A stretch of 64,000 nucleotides of DNA from Acetobacterium wieringae (GTDB lineage Bacteria; Bacillota; Clostridia; Eubacteriales; Eubacteriaceae): NCBI RefSeq assembly GCF_001766835.1, contig NZ_LKEU01000033.1, positions 124,001-188,000 on the forward strand, read 5' to 3'. Shown here piece after piece: positions 1 to 10,178 of the stretch. The notes below the pieces were generated by a model. The model ran no database searches, was not told the origin of the DNA, and worked only from the letters and a program-made list of their open reading frames with translations. The first letter of the stretch is position 1. The number at the start of each line of letters is the position of its first letter. The translations under genes and the position numbers were made by a program.

Positions 1-124
1 CCAGGGTGTGTCCATTGAGTTCAATATTTACTGCGTTGTTCAATTTTGGCAGTTGATCTTTTTGAAACTTGATATCGACAACTGGTCCAATAACCTGAAC
101 AACCTTCCCTATATTTTGGGCCAT
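1..124 (-). CDS. atpD: F1Fo ATP synthase subunit beta, N-terminal part only
   Basis: This is the catalytic F1 subunit; only its first 41 codons are inside the window and the gene runs off the left edge. The visible protein begins [20 protein letters not shown], the usual beta-subunit beta-barrel start. The ATG at 124 follows an AAGGAGG ribosome site about eight bases upstream. It lies 87 bases after the gamma gene, in the standard clostridial order gamma then beta. The nucleotide-binding region cannot be seen. Confidence 0.95.
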   Translation of the reverse strand, partial: MAQNIGKVVQVIGPVVDIKFQKDQLPKLNNAVNIELNGHTL

Positions 125-211
125 TCCCTATAACCTCCTTGTGCAAATTAATTTGCACTTAATAATTTTCTGTCTGGCAGGAATTGTGATCCTGCCCTAT
201 GCAAATTGTTA

Positions 212-1102
212 TTATTTCAATGCTTCCGCCCCACCAACAATTTCAGAAATTTCCTGAGTAATTGCTGCCTGACGGACACGGTTGTATTTCAGTGTCAAAC
301 CATCGATCATCTCATTGGCGTTGGTTGTTGCCGATTCCATGGCGGTTCGACGGGCACCTTGTTCACTGGCGGCACTTTCGATCATTGCGCCATAGACGGT
401 GCTGCTGACAAAGTTCGGAATCAGCTGATTTAGCAGCTCTTCCGGATCGGGCTCATAGAGCATGACGGTCAGATCTTTGCTTTTTCCTTCATTTTCGACC
501 GCTTCCACTTTTTTTGCCGGTTTGAGATCTTCCACGCTGAGAGGAAGTAATTTCATGAGGCTGGCATGTTGTGAAATGGTAGAGATAAATTTGGTGTAGA
601 CAACATAAACTTCGTCATATTCGCCTTTTTTAAATCCTTCCATCACTACTGCCGCCACTTCCCGGGCATTAAAAAAGTTTGGTCGTTCGGAAATTCCGAG
701 ATATTCACCCTGAATCGTGTAGTCGCGGTTTCTGAAATGATCCCGACCACGAGATCCAACGGCATAAATATAAGCATCTTCTTTGTTTGTTATGTGATCC
801 TCAACCAGTTTGCAAACATTGGCATTGTAGCCACCAGCCAGACCCTTATCACCAGTCAGGACAATATAGGCAACTTTTTTAACGTCACGCTGGTTCATGA
901 AAACATTTCGGGTGCTTCCACTTTTTTCAACAATGCGTCCCATACTTTCAATCATGGCCTCAAAATAAGGGCGACGACCTTCGGCCAGTTCACGGCTTTT
1001 TCGCAGTTTAGCCGAAGCCACCAGTTCCATGGCATGGGTGATTTGCTTTGTACTGTTTACACTTTTTATCCGACGTTTAATATCTTGTACATTTTCTGCC
1101 AC
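212..1102 (-). CDS. atpG: F1Fo ATP synthase subunit gamma
   Basis: Central stalk subunit that turns inside the alpha3-beta3 ring and couples rotor movement to ATP synthesis. The 296-residue protein has the family's N-terminal helix (DIKRRIKSVNSTKQITHAME) and the conserved C-terminal helix ending in ITQEISEIVGGAEAL, so both rotor-axis helices are present and the length is normal. The start is GTG at 1102, chosen because GGAGGTGA lies just upstream. It sits 23 bases after atpA in the same operon. Confidence 0.96.
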   Translation of the reverse strand: MAENVQDIKRRIKSVNSTKQITHAMELVASAKLRKSRELAEGRRPYFEAMIESMGRIVEKSGSTRNVFMNQRDVKKVAYIVLTGDKGLAGGYNANVCKLVEDHITNKEDAYIYAVGSRGRDHFRNRDYTIQGEYLGISERPNFFNAREVAAVVMEGFKKGEYDEVYVVYTKFISTISQHASLMKLLPLSVEDLKPAKKVEAVENEGKSKDLTVMLYEPDPEELLNQLIPNFVSSTVYGAMIESAASEQGARRTAMESATTNANEMIDGLTLKYNRVRQAAITQEISEIVGGAEALK

Positions 1103-1125
1103 TCAGAATCACCTCCGCTGACAAT

Positions 1126-2634
1126 CTATACAGATTTACTGAAAACTTTTTTATAAGCCTCAATACATTCAGCAAAACCTGCAACAACCTCATCCGAAAG
1201 GCCATCCTTACCTTTTGCTTTAGCCATGATTTGTGCATAATTCTTCTGGGCGTATGCAATCAGACCTTTTTCAAATTCACGGATATTTTTAACTTCAATG
1301 TCTAATAGGAACCCATTGGTTGCCGCATAGAGAATCAGAACCTGATCTTCAACATTCATTGGATCGTATTGATCCTGTTTCAGGATTTCCACGATTCGTT
1401 CCCCTTTTGCCAGCTGAGCCTTGGTTGCTTCATCCAGATCTGATCCAAACTGGGCAAATGATGCCAACTCACGATATTGAGCGTACTCAATTCGCAGTGG
1501 TCCGGCAACCTTTTTCATGGACTTAATCTGAGCAGACCCCCCAACTCGAGATACCGAGATCCCCGGGTTAACAGCTGGACGAATACCGGAACGGAACAGT
1601 TCAGCTTCCAGGAAGATCTGACCATCTGTAATCGAAATTACATTGGTTGGGATATACGCCGAAACGTCACCCGCCTGGGTTTCAATAATTGGCAGCGCGG
1701 TGATCGATCCACCAGCTTTAAGCTTGGCAGCCCGTTCCAACAGTCGTGAATGGAGGTAGAAAACATCCCCTGGATACGCTTCACGTCCTGGTGGACGACG
1801 GAGAATCAGGGACATGGCTCGATACGCTACCGCATGTTTTGATAAATCATCATAAATAATCAAAACATCTTTTTGCTCTTCGTTCATGAAATATTCAGCC
1901 ATGGTAACCCCGGCATAGGGTGCCAGGTATTGCAGTGGTGCTAATTGTGACGCACTGGCTGAAACAACGATGGTATAATCCATGGCATTATTTTCTTCCA
2001 ATTGTCCCACGATCTGGGCAACGGTTGATTCTTTCTGGCCGATGGCAACATAGATACAGATAACATCTTCACCTTTTTGGTTGATGATGGTATCAATCGC
2101 CAGAGCGGTTTTACCGGTTTGTCTGTCACCGATGATTAACTCTCGTTGACCACGGCCGATTGGAATCATCGAGTCAATCGCTTTATAACCGGTTTGAATC
2201 GGCTGATTAACGGATTCACGTTCGATAACCCCAGGTGCTTTTACCTCAACGGGACGATGATGATCCGTGGCAATCGGGCCTTTCCCATCAATTGGGAAAC
2301 CGAGTGCATTAACGACACGGCCAATCATGGCGTCACCAACGGGTACTTCAACGATACGACCGGTACAACGAACAATATCACCTTCAACGATGTTATCATC
2401 ATAACCTAAAAGAACACAACCAACGTTATCTTCTTCAAGATTGAGTACCATCCCGTAAACCTCGTTCGGGAAAGCTAAAAGCTCACCTGCCATAGCATTT
2501 TCAAGACCATGAACACGGGCAACCCCGTCTCCAACTTGAATGACCGTACCGACATCGACGACTTCAAGCTTATCTTGATAACGCTCTATTTCATTTTTAA
2601 TAATTTGACTTATTTCCTCTGGTCGGAGATTCAA
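1126..2634 (-). CDS. atpA: F1Fo ATP synthase subunit alpha
   Basis: Regulatory nucleotide-binding subunit of F1. The 502-residue product shows the Walker A motif GDRQTGKTA near residue 170, the [15 protein letters not shown]alker B region, and the family signature [17 protein letters not shown] near residue 360. Length and order match complete alpha subunits. It is 16 bases downstream of atpH and 23 upstream of atpG, so the operon is compact here. Nothing looks broken. Confidence 0.97.
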   Translation of the reverse strand: MNLRPEEISQIIKNEIERYQDKLEVVDVGTVIQVGDGVARVHGLENAMAGELLAFPNEVYGMVLNLEEDNVGCVLLGYDDNIVEGDIVRCTGRIVEVPVGDAMIGRVVNALGFPIDGKGPIATDHHRPVEVKAPGVIERESVNQPIQTGYKAIDSMIPIGRGQRELIIGDRQTGKTALAIDTIINQKGEDVICIYVAIGQKESTVAQIVGQLEENNAMDYTIVVSASASQLAPLQYLAPYAGVTMAEYFMNEEQKDVLIIYDDLSKHAVAYRAMSLILRRPPGREAYPGDVFYLHSRLLERAAKLKAGGSITALPIIETQAGDVSAYIPTNVISITDGQIFLEAELFRSGIRPAVNPGISVSRVGGSAQIKSMKKVAGPLRIEYAQYRELASFAQFGSDLDEATKAQLAKGERIVEILKQDQYDPMNVEDQVLILYAATNGFLLDIEVKNIREFEKGLIAYAQKNYAQIMAKAKGKDGLSDEVVAGFAECIEAYKKVFSKSV

Positions 2635-2650
2635 CTTTACTCACCTCTTT

Positions 2651-3193
2651 TTAATGTAGTCTTAGACTGTTCATTTGTGTTTTCATTTGACTTAACTGAT
2701 TTTTGATGCTCCCATCAATTACCTGATCCCCAACATAAACCACCGCACCACCAAGAATTGAATCATCGATGACATTTTCAAGAATCACCTTTTTATCAAA
2801 ACGTTTGGCCAGGTTCGCTTCCAAAGCGACCCGCAGGGCTTCGTCCAGGGGCACCACGGTTAGAACCCGGGCTTCCACTGTGTTTTTATAGGGTAACACC
2901 AACTGTTTGAATGTATCGTGGATTTCTAACAGAAATTCGAAACGATTTTTATCCAAAAGAATGTTTAAAAAATTTCTCAAGTACTGATTATATGAGTCTC
3001 CAAAAACCCGGCCAAGAACACCTTTCTTTTCAGAAGTATTCATTGAAGGGGTTAACATCAGATTCATTAATCCGGCTTCAGACTTGAAAAGATCAATGAC
3101 CGAAGAAAACTCATCATACATTCCATCAACAATGTTTTTATCGACGGCAGTGTCGAATAAGGCCTGGGCATATCTTTTCGCTACTAAACTCAT
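2651..3193 (-). CDS. atpH: F1Fo ATP synthase subunit delta
   Basis: Peripheral-stalk subunit joining subunit b to the top of F1. The 180-residue protein has the N-terminal helical domain beginning with AKRYAQALFDTA and the C-terminal region with DDSILGGAVVYVGDQVIDGSIKNQL, the conserved delta/OSCP signature. Its start overlaps the stop of atpF by four bases, which indicates translational coupling between the two stator subunits. Confidence 0.95.
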   Translation of the reverse strand: MSLVAKRYAQALFDTAVDKNIVDGMYDEFSSVIDLFKSEAGLMNLMLTPSMNTSEKKGVLGRVFGDSYNQYLRNFLNILLDKNRFEFLLEIHDTFKQLVLPYKNTVEARVLTVVPLDEALRVALEANLAKRFDKKVILENVIDDSILGGAVVYVGDQVIDGSIKNQLSQMKTQMNSLRLH

Positions 3194-3696
3194 TTAGCTT
3201 CCCCTACCTTATCGATAAAGTCAAGAATCATCTTTTCATGCTGTTTCTGATCCATGGATTTGTGGATAATCTTTTCAGCTGCAAAGAGTGACAGATCCAC
3301 GATGTTTGATTTAACCTCATTCATCGCTTTACGTTTTTCAACTTCAATTTCAGCCATGGCTTTTTCCATGATCAGTTTTGCATCAGCATGAGCTTTTTCG
3401 ATAATATCGTGTTTTTGAGCCTGTGCTTCCACATTTGCATCACGAATAATTTCACGTTCTTTGGAACGGATATCCGCCAATAATGTTTCGTATTCCTGTT
3501 TTAATTTCGCTGCTGCGGCATTCTTTTCGGTAGCACCGACGATTTCAGCCGAAACATCCTCTTGTCTTTTTGCAATAATATCTTTAACTTTTTCGTAGAA
3601 GAATTTTTTTAATAGCAAAAAGAAAATGATAAAGTTAACGATCGTTGCCGCCAAGAGTTTTAAGTCAATTCCAACTAAGCCTGCGTATTCAACCAT
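3190..3696 (-). CDS. atpF: F1Fo ATP synthase subunit b
   Basis: Membrane-anchored stator subunit. The 168-residue protein has a single N-terminal membrane helix (about residues 12-30, LLAATIVNFIIFFLLLKKFF) followed by a long charged, alanine-rich coiled coil that contacts delta and F1. It begins 60 bases after the last c-subunit gene and overlaps atpH by four bases. Length and architecture are ordinary. Confidence 0.95.
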   Translation of the reverse strand: MVEYAGLVGIDLKLLAATIVNFIIFFLLLKKFFYEKVKDIIAKRQEDVSAEIVGATEKNAAAAKLKQEYETLLADIRSKEREIIRDANVEAQAQKHDIIEKAHADAKLIMEKAMAEIEVEKRKAMNEVKSNIVDLSLFAAEKIIHKSMDQKQHEKMILDFIDKVGEAK

Positions 3697-3756
3697 AATG
3701 TTATAGCCCCCTTTCTAATTCATAAGCATTAACGTATTTCATTACAGAATCACCTA

Positions 3757-4023
<267 letters not shown>

Positions 4024-4056
4024 CTAATTTCAACCGAAATTTAAAATTATTTTTAA

Positions 4057-4323
<267 letters not shown>

Positions 4324-4379
4324 CTAAAAATTTCCTTCCCTTCTAAAAGGGATTCGTAATGATTAAATCAGTACGACAA

Positions 4380-4706
<327 letters not shown>

Positions 4707-5369
4707 TTAATCCATAGCCCCAGAAATAAACACCATGGATAGCATTGTAAAGATAAAGCTTTGCAATAATCCTGAGAAGATATCAAAATAGAAATGGAAT
4801 GGTACAGGAATTACGATCGGGAAGAACATAAGTCCTGCTAACGCCGAATACAGTAGCGCCATGATAATCCCGCCACCAAGCAAGTTTCCGAAAAGACGGA
4901 AAGACAAGGAAACCGGATTGGCAAATTCACCAATGATATTAATTGGCAGTAAGAACGGCATTGGCTCAAGGAAACCCTTGAGGTAGCCTCCCAGTCCCTT
5001 TGATTTTAAACCATTGTACTGGGTCATAAAGAATGTCATCAAAGCCAGGCCAACTGTACAGTTTAAATCGGCTGTCGGAGATCTCAGACCATAGATTCCA
5101 GACGTGTTCGAAAACGCGAGAAACATAATTAGAGCAAGCATCCAAGGAGCAAACCTCATTTTATCTTTTCCCATCGTTTGGCCGACTAAACCATCCATAA
5201 CCGTGACAATGGTTTCAGCAATGACTTGGGCTTTTCCTGGACGCTTTTGCATATTTTTTGTCAAAATAGCACACACAACCAGAATCATCACCATGACTAT
5301 CCAGGTGTTCACAAGTGTTTGTGTGATTGGGAATCCGTAGATATACCCGTAAATTTTTGGGCCTTCCAT
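4707..5369 (-). CDS. atpB: F1Fo ATP synthase subunit a
   Basis: Membrane stator subunit providing the ion half-channels against the c ring. The 220-residue protein has five to six hydrophobic segments and the helix with PVSLSFRLFGNLLGGG, containing the essential arginine that faces the c-ring glutamate. The end carries LLQSFIFTMLSMVFISGA, the conserved last helix. It begins the core of the operon, followed 24 bases later by c1. Length is normal for a short Firmicute a subunit. Confidence 0.95.
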   Translation of the reverse strand: MEGPKIYGYIYGFPITQTLVNTWIVMVMILVVCAILTKNMQKRPGKAQVIAETIVTVMDGLVGQTMGKDKMRFAPWMLALIMFLAFSNTSGIYGLRSPTADLNCTVGLALMTFFMTQYNGLKSKGLGGYLKGFLEPMPFLLPINIIGEFANPVSLSFRLFGNLLGGGIIMALLYSALAGLMFFPIVIPVPFHFYFDIFSGLLQSFIFTMLSMVFISGAMD

Positions 5370-5431
5370 TGTTTTTTCACCTCATTGTCCAGACGTTTTA
5401 AATTAAAAACGCCTATTGTGTTTTTGGATTT

Positions 5432-5833
5432 TTACGCCTCATTGATCAAGACGTTTTTTTTTGATACTGTTGTATTGATTAAAACTGAAATTTTTACGGC
5501 AACCAACCCAAGTAAAACACCAATGATGTTCACCCAGGGATTAATAATTGCCACATATATAACAACACCGGTTATCAGGTATCTCAAAAAATATCTGGTC
5601 TGAACATACTTTTGAGCCCTCGCCGATGGCATTTTCATCGCTTTGTTAAAGGTTAATTGCATGAGTCGAAAATTAAGAATACTGTAAGCGCCGCCAAAGA
5701 GCACACCCAAGGCAAAAGCCAGCGGATCTTTGGTGAGAAAACTAAACAGCATCAAACCGAGACTGACCAATCCACCTTCAATCATTATTCGTGTTTCTAA
5801 AGTTAACTTGTTAAAACTCTGTATCGTTTTCAT
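5432..5833 (-). CDS. atpI: ATP synthase subunit I family protein (AtpI)
   Basis: Small membrane protein of the ATP synthase I family, proposed in other bacteria to help assemble the c ring. Four hydrophobic segments are visible (for example GGLVSLGLMLFSFL, FALGVLFGGAYSILNF, YLITGVVIYVAII, IIGVLLGLVAVKISVLI). Two in-frame ATGs, at 5842 and 5833, follow GAAGGA; the first is only two bases from AAGGA, so the second is preferred, giving about 133 residues. The reading frame overlaps the upstream gene, which ends at 5811. Its place just before atpB supports the assignment. Confidence 0.85.
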   Translation of the reverse strand: MKTIQSFNKLTLETRIMIEGGLVSLGLMLFSFLTKDPLAFALGVLFGGAYSILNFRLMQLTFNKAMKMPSARAQKYVQTRYFLRYLITGVVIYVAIINPWVNIIGVLLGLVAVKISVLINTTVSKKNVLINEA

Positions 5834-6152
5834 CGTTTTCATCTTCCTTCTTTATCTGATCCCGATAGTCTTGTGCCCGCTTTTTTCTGGCGGCCCGTTC
5901 TTCATCCGTCTCATTTTCCTCAGCTATTTTCTGAGCCTTTTCGCTCATCCGCAGGGGGATTACATACATGTTTCGCAAACCAGCCATGACTCCCAGCACC
6001 GCTAAAATAATCACCACCAGGTTGCCAGTATGAAAATAGAAATCCAGAACCTTGCCGATAAAAATCATAATGCCAACCGGGACAAGTACGGATATCCCAA
6101 TCTGTGAGATCATCGCCAGGTATTTATACGGTTTCTCTTTTTCCCGCTTCAT
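5811..6152 (-). CDS. AtpZ/AtpQ-like small membrane protein at head of ATP synthase operon
   Basis: A 113-residue protein with two membrane helices (about residues 13-33 and 42-62) and a highly charged C-terminal tail rich in E, K and D. This matches the F0F1-ATPase gene-1 (AtpZ-like) family, found directly upstream of atpI in many operons; a role in ion supply or assembly has been suggested for relatives. The ATG at 6152 has GGAG six bases upstream. Its 3' end overlaps atpI by at least 20 bases, so the two are coupled. It is the first gene after the likely operon promoter. Confidence 0.8.
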   Translation of the reverse strand: MKREKEKPYKYLAMISQIGISVLVPVGIMIFIGKVLDFYFHTGNLVVIILAVLGVMAGLRNMYVIPLRMSEKAQKIAEENETDEERAARKKRAQDYRDQIKKEDENDENDTEF

Positions 6153-6281
6153 TCAACACTCCAAACCTTTACAGTAATATTTCGTTGTATTCCTGTTATT
6201 TTTTGCCATCCAATTTGTTAATTAATCTACAAACCAAAGTAAAAGACTAATATTTATCCTTTTCCGTGAAATCTTTTACAT

Positions 6282-6310
6282 ATAGTATCACAATTTTATA
6301 GACTTGTATA
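6282..6310 (-). promoter_or_regulatory. Candidate promoter of the ATP synthase operon
   Basis: On the minus strand TATACA (6305-6310) and TACTAT (6282-6287) are separated by 17 bases, and the -10 box carries the extended TG motif one base upstream. It lies 130 bases before the first operon gene, in the gap after rpiB. No clear terminator separates it from rpiB, so some read-through is possible. Confidence 0.45.
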
Positions 6311-6331
6311 TACAGCAATTCTATTTTTTTG

Positions 6332-6781
6332 TTATTTTGAATATTTTTTTTCGATGGCTGTAATTCCATCGATCCGTCGTTGATGACGATCCCCGCCAAA
6401 CTCCGTTTCAAGCCATATTTTGACAATCCGCAGTGCAAGACCCTCTCCTAAAACTCGGGCACCCAATACCAGAACGTTGGCATCATTGTGTTCTCGTGAC
6501 ATTTCGGCCATAAACTCATTGGTGCACAAAGCTCCCCGGATACCCGGCACCTTGTTAACCGCCATGGAAATCCCCAGACCTGTTCCACAAATTGCGATGC
6601 CCCGATCACAGTTTCCAAAGCTGACCGCTTCGCCAACCCGTTCCCCGTAAATGGGGTAGTCGCAGGAATCGGCTGTTTTTGTTCCGTAGTCAACCACCTC
6701 GTGTCCCTGTTCAATTAAAAATGTTTTAACGACTTCTTTTAATGCCAGTCCACCATGGTCTGATCCAATTGCAAGTTTCAT
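6332..6781 (-). CDS. rpiB: Ribose-5-phosphate isomerase B
   Basis: Interconverts ribose 5-phosphate and ribulose 5-phosphate in the non-oxidative pentose phosphate pathway. The 149-residue protein shows GSDHGG at residues 6-11, the catalytic cysteine C65 in ICGTG, and the conserved sequence RGALCTNEFMAEMSREHNDANVLVLG including the active-site histidine. It lies 18 bases after the Sua5-type gene and completes a pncB, Sua5, rpiB run that probably forms one operon. Confidence 0.95.
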   Translation of the reverse strand: MKLAIGSDHGGLALKEVVKTFLIEQGHEVVDYGTKTADSCDYPIYGERVGEAVSFGNCDRGIAICGTGLGISMAVNKVPGIRGALCTNEFMAEMSREHNDANVLVLGARVLGEGLALRIVKIWLETEFGGDRHQRRIDGITAIEKKYSK

Positions 6782-6799
6782 TCTTATTTTCCTTCCTAT

Positions 6800-7858
6800 T
6801 TATATAAAGGCATAACCGGCCGCCTTATACAGCCGATTAATTAATGCCAACGTTTCATTATTCAAGGGAATATCCTCGGCAAATATTTTTTCAACCCCCA
6901 ATTCATCAAAGGTACGAAGTCGTGAAAACAGGTTTTTGGCCATCTCTTTGGGATCATTTCGGCTGCCCAGGGAAATAATCAGACCTTCCTGATAAAAGCC
7001 CATGGTTTCATCGCTGGCCAACACCCCAATAGTCATTGACTTTCCTTTATGATGTGAAAGCGCCCGGTTAATCTTGTCCCGGATTTCTTCCGGACTTCCC
7101 TTAACCACCACCAGTTCACCCTTGGGTGAATAGTGGGTGTATTTCATCCCTGGGGATGAAATCTTTTCCGGCACAACATTTTCGGTTACATTGGCAGAAA
7201 CCGCCACCTCACCTAAAATTTCTCGTAGTTCTGCCAGAGTAATATCCCCTGGCCGCAGCACCACTGGCGGCTCCACCGTCATATCAATCACCGTGGATTC
7301 CAAACCCAGCTCCGTATCAGAAGATAAAATAATACCATCAACCCGCCCATCCAAATCTTCCAGGACATGTTTTCCCTGGGTTGGGCTGGGACGGCCTGAA
7401 CGATTGGCACTGGGTGCCGCAATCGGGCAACCTGCCATTTTAATAAAGGCCTGAGCAATGGGATGATCCGGCAAGCGAACCCCCACCGTATTCAGTCCCC
7501 CCGTTACTTCAGTGGGAATTGATGCCGCTTTCTCCATAATAATGGTTAACGGACCTGGCCAGAATACTTGCATCAGTTTTTTTGCCTGCTCTGGAATATT
7601 GGCAACCAATGGCTTCACTTCATCCAGACTGGCGACATGAACAATCAGGGGATTGTCATCCGGTCTGCCCTTAGCCGCAAAAATCTTTTTAATCGCCTGA
7701 GGATTTAGTGCATCGGCACCCAGGCCATAAACTGTTTCAGTGGGAAATACCACCGTGCCTCCAGATCGGATTAGACTGGCAACCGCTTCCAAGTCAGCTA
7801 AAGCCGACTCATCAAGCACTTCTATATTTATTATTTTTGTTTTCATGATTGTATCCAT
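6800..7858 (-). CDS. ywlC: L-threonylcarbamoyladenylate synthase, Sua5/YwlC type
   Basis: Makes threonylcarbamoyl-AMP from threonine, bicarbonate and ATP for the t6A37 modification of ANN-decoding tRNAs. The N-terminal YrdC domain (about residues 15-215) includes GGTVVFPTETVYGLG, KGRPDDNPLIVH and the SANRSGRPSPT segment; a C-terminal Sua5 domain follows, so at 352 residues this is the long form. The ATG at 7858 lacks a strong ribosome site and a second ATG at 7846 is an alternative. It lies 30 bases downstream of pncB. Confidence 0.92.
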   Translation of the reverse strand: MDTIMKTKIINIEVLDESALADLEAVASLIRSGGTVVFPTETVYGLGADALNPQAIKKIFAAKGRPDDNPLIVHVASLDEVKPLVANIPEQAKKLMQVFWPGPLTIIMEKAASIPTEVTGGLNTVGVRLPDHPIAQAFIKMAGCPIAAPSANRSGRPSPTQGKHVLEDLDGRVDGIILSSDTELGLESTVIDMTVEPPVVLRPGDITLAELREILGEVAVSANVTENVVPEKISSPGMKYTHYSPKGELVVVKGSPEEIRDKINRALSHHKGKSMTIGVLASDETMGFYQEGLIISLGSRNDPKEMAKNLFSRLRTFDELGVEKIFAEDIPLNNETLALINRLYKAAGYAFI

Positions 7859-7888
7859 TTTTCTTAAGTCATCATCACAACTTAAATT

Positions 7889-9322
7889 TTATTCAGCCTC
7901 ACTTAACAGCTTTTGTTTCAGTGCCCAAAGCTTTTCAGATAAATCGACATGATAAACATGGGGATTGACCATCCGCTTAAACGCCGGCCATAAACTATTT
8001 TTTTCATCTTTCAAGTGCTGTTGAATCTCTGCAATCGTCGGTGACTGATAAACACAATTTCCATTGATAAAAACCGGTACCAGCAATTCCCGAATATAAT
8101 AATCATTGATTATTCGTTTTTTCCAGGTATGCACCGGATGAAAAATGGTCAACGGCTCATCTTCATTGATGGTTTCATCTTCCAGGGTAATCAGATCCGC
8201 CAGGGCCATCCCATTACTCTTCCCATAGATGCGAAATATTTTCTTGTATCCGGGATTGGTGATCTTTTCCGGATCATTGGAGACCTTCAGTTTTGATTTG
8301 CCGGAAATCACCGACAATTTATACACACCACCCAATGCCGGACAATCATAGGCCGTAATCAACTTGGTGCCAACACCCCATGAATTGATTTTTGCCCCCT
8401 GGCTTTTTAAATCTTTAATCAGATGTTCGTCCAGATCTGATGAAGCCACAATCCCGGCATCGTGAAGTCCGGCTTCGTCGAGCATTTTTCGAGCCTCGAT
8501 ACTGAAATAGGCCAAATCACCAGAATCGATCCGAATCCCATAGCGGCCGGTAATCGCCCCTTCGGCCAAAGCTTTTTTAAAAACCTTGATGGCGTTAGGC
8601 ACGCCCTTTTCCAGGGTATTGTAGGTATCCACCAACAGGGTGGCATTATCGGGATTATATTTAACATATTTTTCAAATGCTTCCAGCTCGGTGTCGTAGC
8701 TGAGAATAAAACTGTGGCTCATGGTTCCCATCGCTGGCCGATTAAGCATTGCTTCGGTTTCCACCACACTGGTTCCGGCACAGCCACCAATAACGGCGGC
8801 CCGGGCGCCATAAAAACCGGCTTCGGTTCCGTGGGCTCGGCGTAACCCAAACTCCATTACCACATCGCCCCGGGCTTCTTCAATGATCCGGGCGGCCTTG
8901 GTGGCAATCAGGGTCTGATGATTGACAATGCTCAAAATCGTGGTTTCAACAATCTGGGCTTGAATCAGCGGCGCTTTGACCCGAATAATCGGTTCCATCG
9001 GAAAAATAATACTCCCTTCCGGAATGGCAAAAATTTCCCCTTCGAATTTAAAGTTCTCCAGATAAGCTAAAAAAGCGGGTGAAAATTCAGGATGATTTTT
9101 TTTCAGTAATGCCGTGTCTTCACTGGTAAACCGGATGCCCTTGATGTATTCAATCACCTGCTCTAATCCGGCTACAACAGTGTAACCCCCAGCAAATGGG
9201 TTGTTTCTAATAAAAACGTCAAAGACTGCTTCTTCTTTTTCCTTGCCATCCTGAACGTATACATTTCCCATGGTAAATTGGTATAAGTCCGTTGCAAGCT
9301 GAAGCTTTCGGTCAAATTGCAT
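7889..9322 (-). CDS. pncB: Nicotinate phosphoribosyltransferase
   Basis: Salvages nicotinate into NAD by transferring it to PRPP to form nicotinate mononucleotide. The 477-residue protein begins with the family's LATDLYQFTMGNVY and contains EFGLRRAHGTEAGFYGARAAVIGGCAGTSVV-type core elements, including the R-R-A-H motif, and the GIRIDSGDLAYFS segment that binds the ribose phosphate. The length fits the Gram-positive long form. It follows its own candidate promoter and leads the pncB, Sua5, rpiB run. Confidence 0.94.
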   Translation of the reverse strand: MQFDRKLQLATDLYQFTMGNVYVQDGKEKEEAVFDVFIRNNPFAGGYTVVAGLEQVIEYIKGIRFTSEDTALLKKNHPEFSPAFLAYLENFKFEGEIFAIPEGSIIFPMEPIIRVKAPLIQAQIVETTILSIVNHQTLIATKAARIIEEARGDVVMEFGLRRAHGTEAGFYGARAAVIGGCAGTSVVETEAMLNRPAMGTMSHSFILSYDTELEAFEKYVKYNPDNATLLVDTYNTLEKGVPNAIKVFKKALAEGAITGRYGIRIDSGDLAYFSIEARKMLDEAGLHDAGIVASSDLDEHLIKDLKSQGAKINSWGVGTKLITAYDCPALGGVYKLSVISGKSKLKVSNDPEKITNPGYKKIFRIYGKSNGMALADLITLEDETINEDEPLTIFHPVHTWKKRIINDYYIRELLVPVFINGNCVYQSPTIAEIQQHLKDEKNSLWPAFKRMVNPHVYHVDLSEKLWALKQKLLSEAE

Positions 9323-9354
9323 ACTAAATTCTCCTTCTTTTCACATTGCATATT

Positions 9355-9384
9355 ATTCTACCACTTTATTAGGGTAAAATACAA
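9355..9384 (-). promoter_or_regulatory. Candidate pncB promoter
   Basis: TTGTAT (9379-9384) and TAGAAT (9355-9360) on the minus strand are 18 bases apart, with an extended TG upstream of the -10 box. It is 33 bases before the pncB start codon. Confidence 0.45.
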
Positions 9385-9523
9385 ACTTTTTCAATATAAA
9401 TATTTGCAGGTCAATCTCGATTTTTGCCCGATTTTTCCACGTTTTCGCTGAAATCCTTTGCTAATATTCTCCTTGTTAATAAATATACAATTGCGATAAT
9501 AAATTCTTGTGGTAATTTTTGGC

Positions 9524-9559
9524 AAAAAAAAGAAATGCTCTCGCATTTCATTTTTTTTT
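9524..9559. terminator. Bidirectional-looking intrinsic terminator after the ArsD-like gene
   Basis: GAAATGC and GCATTTC form a seven-base-pair stem with a TCTC loop (9532-9549). The stem is flanked by an A run on the left and a T run on the right, so it has a U tail in both directions. It lies 18 bases past the stop of the minus-strand ArsD-like gene. Confidence 0.75.
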
Positions 9560-9576
9560 ACGAATTATTTTACCAA

Positions 9577-10008
9577 TCAGCCACAACTATCACAATCGCC
9601 GCTACAATCGCTATCATCGCAGTCGTTCCCTTTCACTTCCTCACCAAAGCCCAAAAACACAGTTTTTCCCCGCTTTTCCCGTTCCGCATAAATTTCAAGA
9701 TCGCTCCAGGGCAATCCCGCCCATTTTGCCAGAGCAAAATCAGTGGGGTATTTTCCCATCATTTCGATTTTTCCATCAACAATGGTCAATGGCAAACACT
9801 CAATCCCCTTGGTGGCAATGGCTTCTTTGACAATAAAGCTTTCCATAAAGGACGGCATATCATCCATCACATTATAGCGGGTTACCGAAACACCCCGTTC
9901 TCTTAAATCCTTTACCATATGCTCAATACGAAGCAGATCGGCCTCGATCATCGGGTCACAAATGCCGCTGGCACAGCCAGCTGGTTCGTAAAATTCTACT
10001 TTTTTCAT
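9577..10008 (-). CDS. ArsD-family (arsenic metallochaperone-like) protein
   Basis: The 143-residue protein resembles ArsD: it starts with a short strand then YEPAGCASGICD, and carries the conserved regions RYNVMDDMPSF, ECLPLTIVDGKI and GKYPTDFALAKWAGL. Known ArsD proteins bind As(III) through C12, C13 and C18 and pass it to the ArsA ATPase. Here the CC pair is reduced to CA, leaving two of the three cysteines, and a new cysteine- and aspartate-rich tail (CDDSDCSGDCDSCG) is present. No arsA, arsB or arsR lies nearby, so an arsenic role is uncertain. The start follows AAGGAGGAAAC. Confidence 0.75.
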   Translation of the reverse strand: MKKVEFYEPAGCASGICDPMIEADLLRIEHMVKDLRERGVSVTRYNVMDDMPSFMESFIVKEAIATKGIECLPLTIVDGKIEMMGKYPTDFALAKWAGLPWSDLEIYAEREKRGKTVFLGFGEEVKGNDCDDSDCSGDCDSCG

Positions 10009-10062
10009 GTTTCCTCCTTAATTTTATGCTTTGCAAGAAATTTTAAATCTATTCTTCGTTCT

Positions 10063-10178
10063 TCAACTGTTTAAGATCTGTCTAATGCCATTCACAAAAC
10101 ACCTGAAACTTGGAGAGATATTTCTTTCTATATCCATAAATTCATCGATTTTTCTTCCAGTAAAAACACCAACATCAT
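10063..10178 (-). pseudogene. Internally deleted remnant of a DUF4276 gene, partner of the upstream ATPase
   Basis: Directly overlapping the ATPase stop (ATGA-type overlap) an ATG opens a frame reading MMLVFLLEEKSMNLW and then a stop, which matches the usual N-terminus of DUF4276 proteins as I remember it. In another frame just downstream the DNA reads DIERNISPSF and FVNGIRQILNS before a TGA at 10063, which resembles the family's C-terminal end. Intact members are around 200 residues, so most of the middle has been lost together with the frame. Confidence 0.6.

Noticed and set aside
9424..9906. Plus-strand frames over the ArsD-like gene
   Set aside because: They run through the terminator and the opposite strand of a good ArsD-like gene, without a ribosome site.
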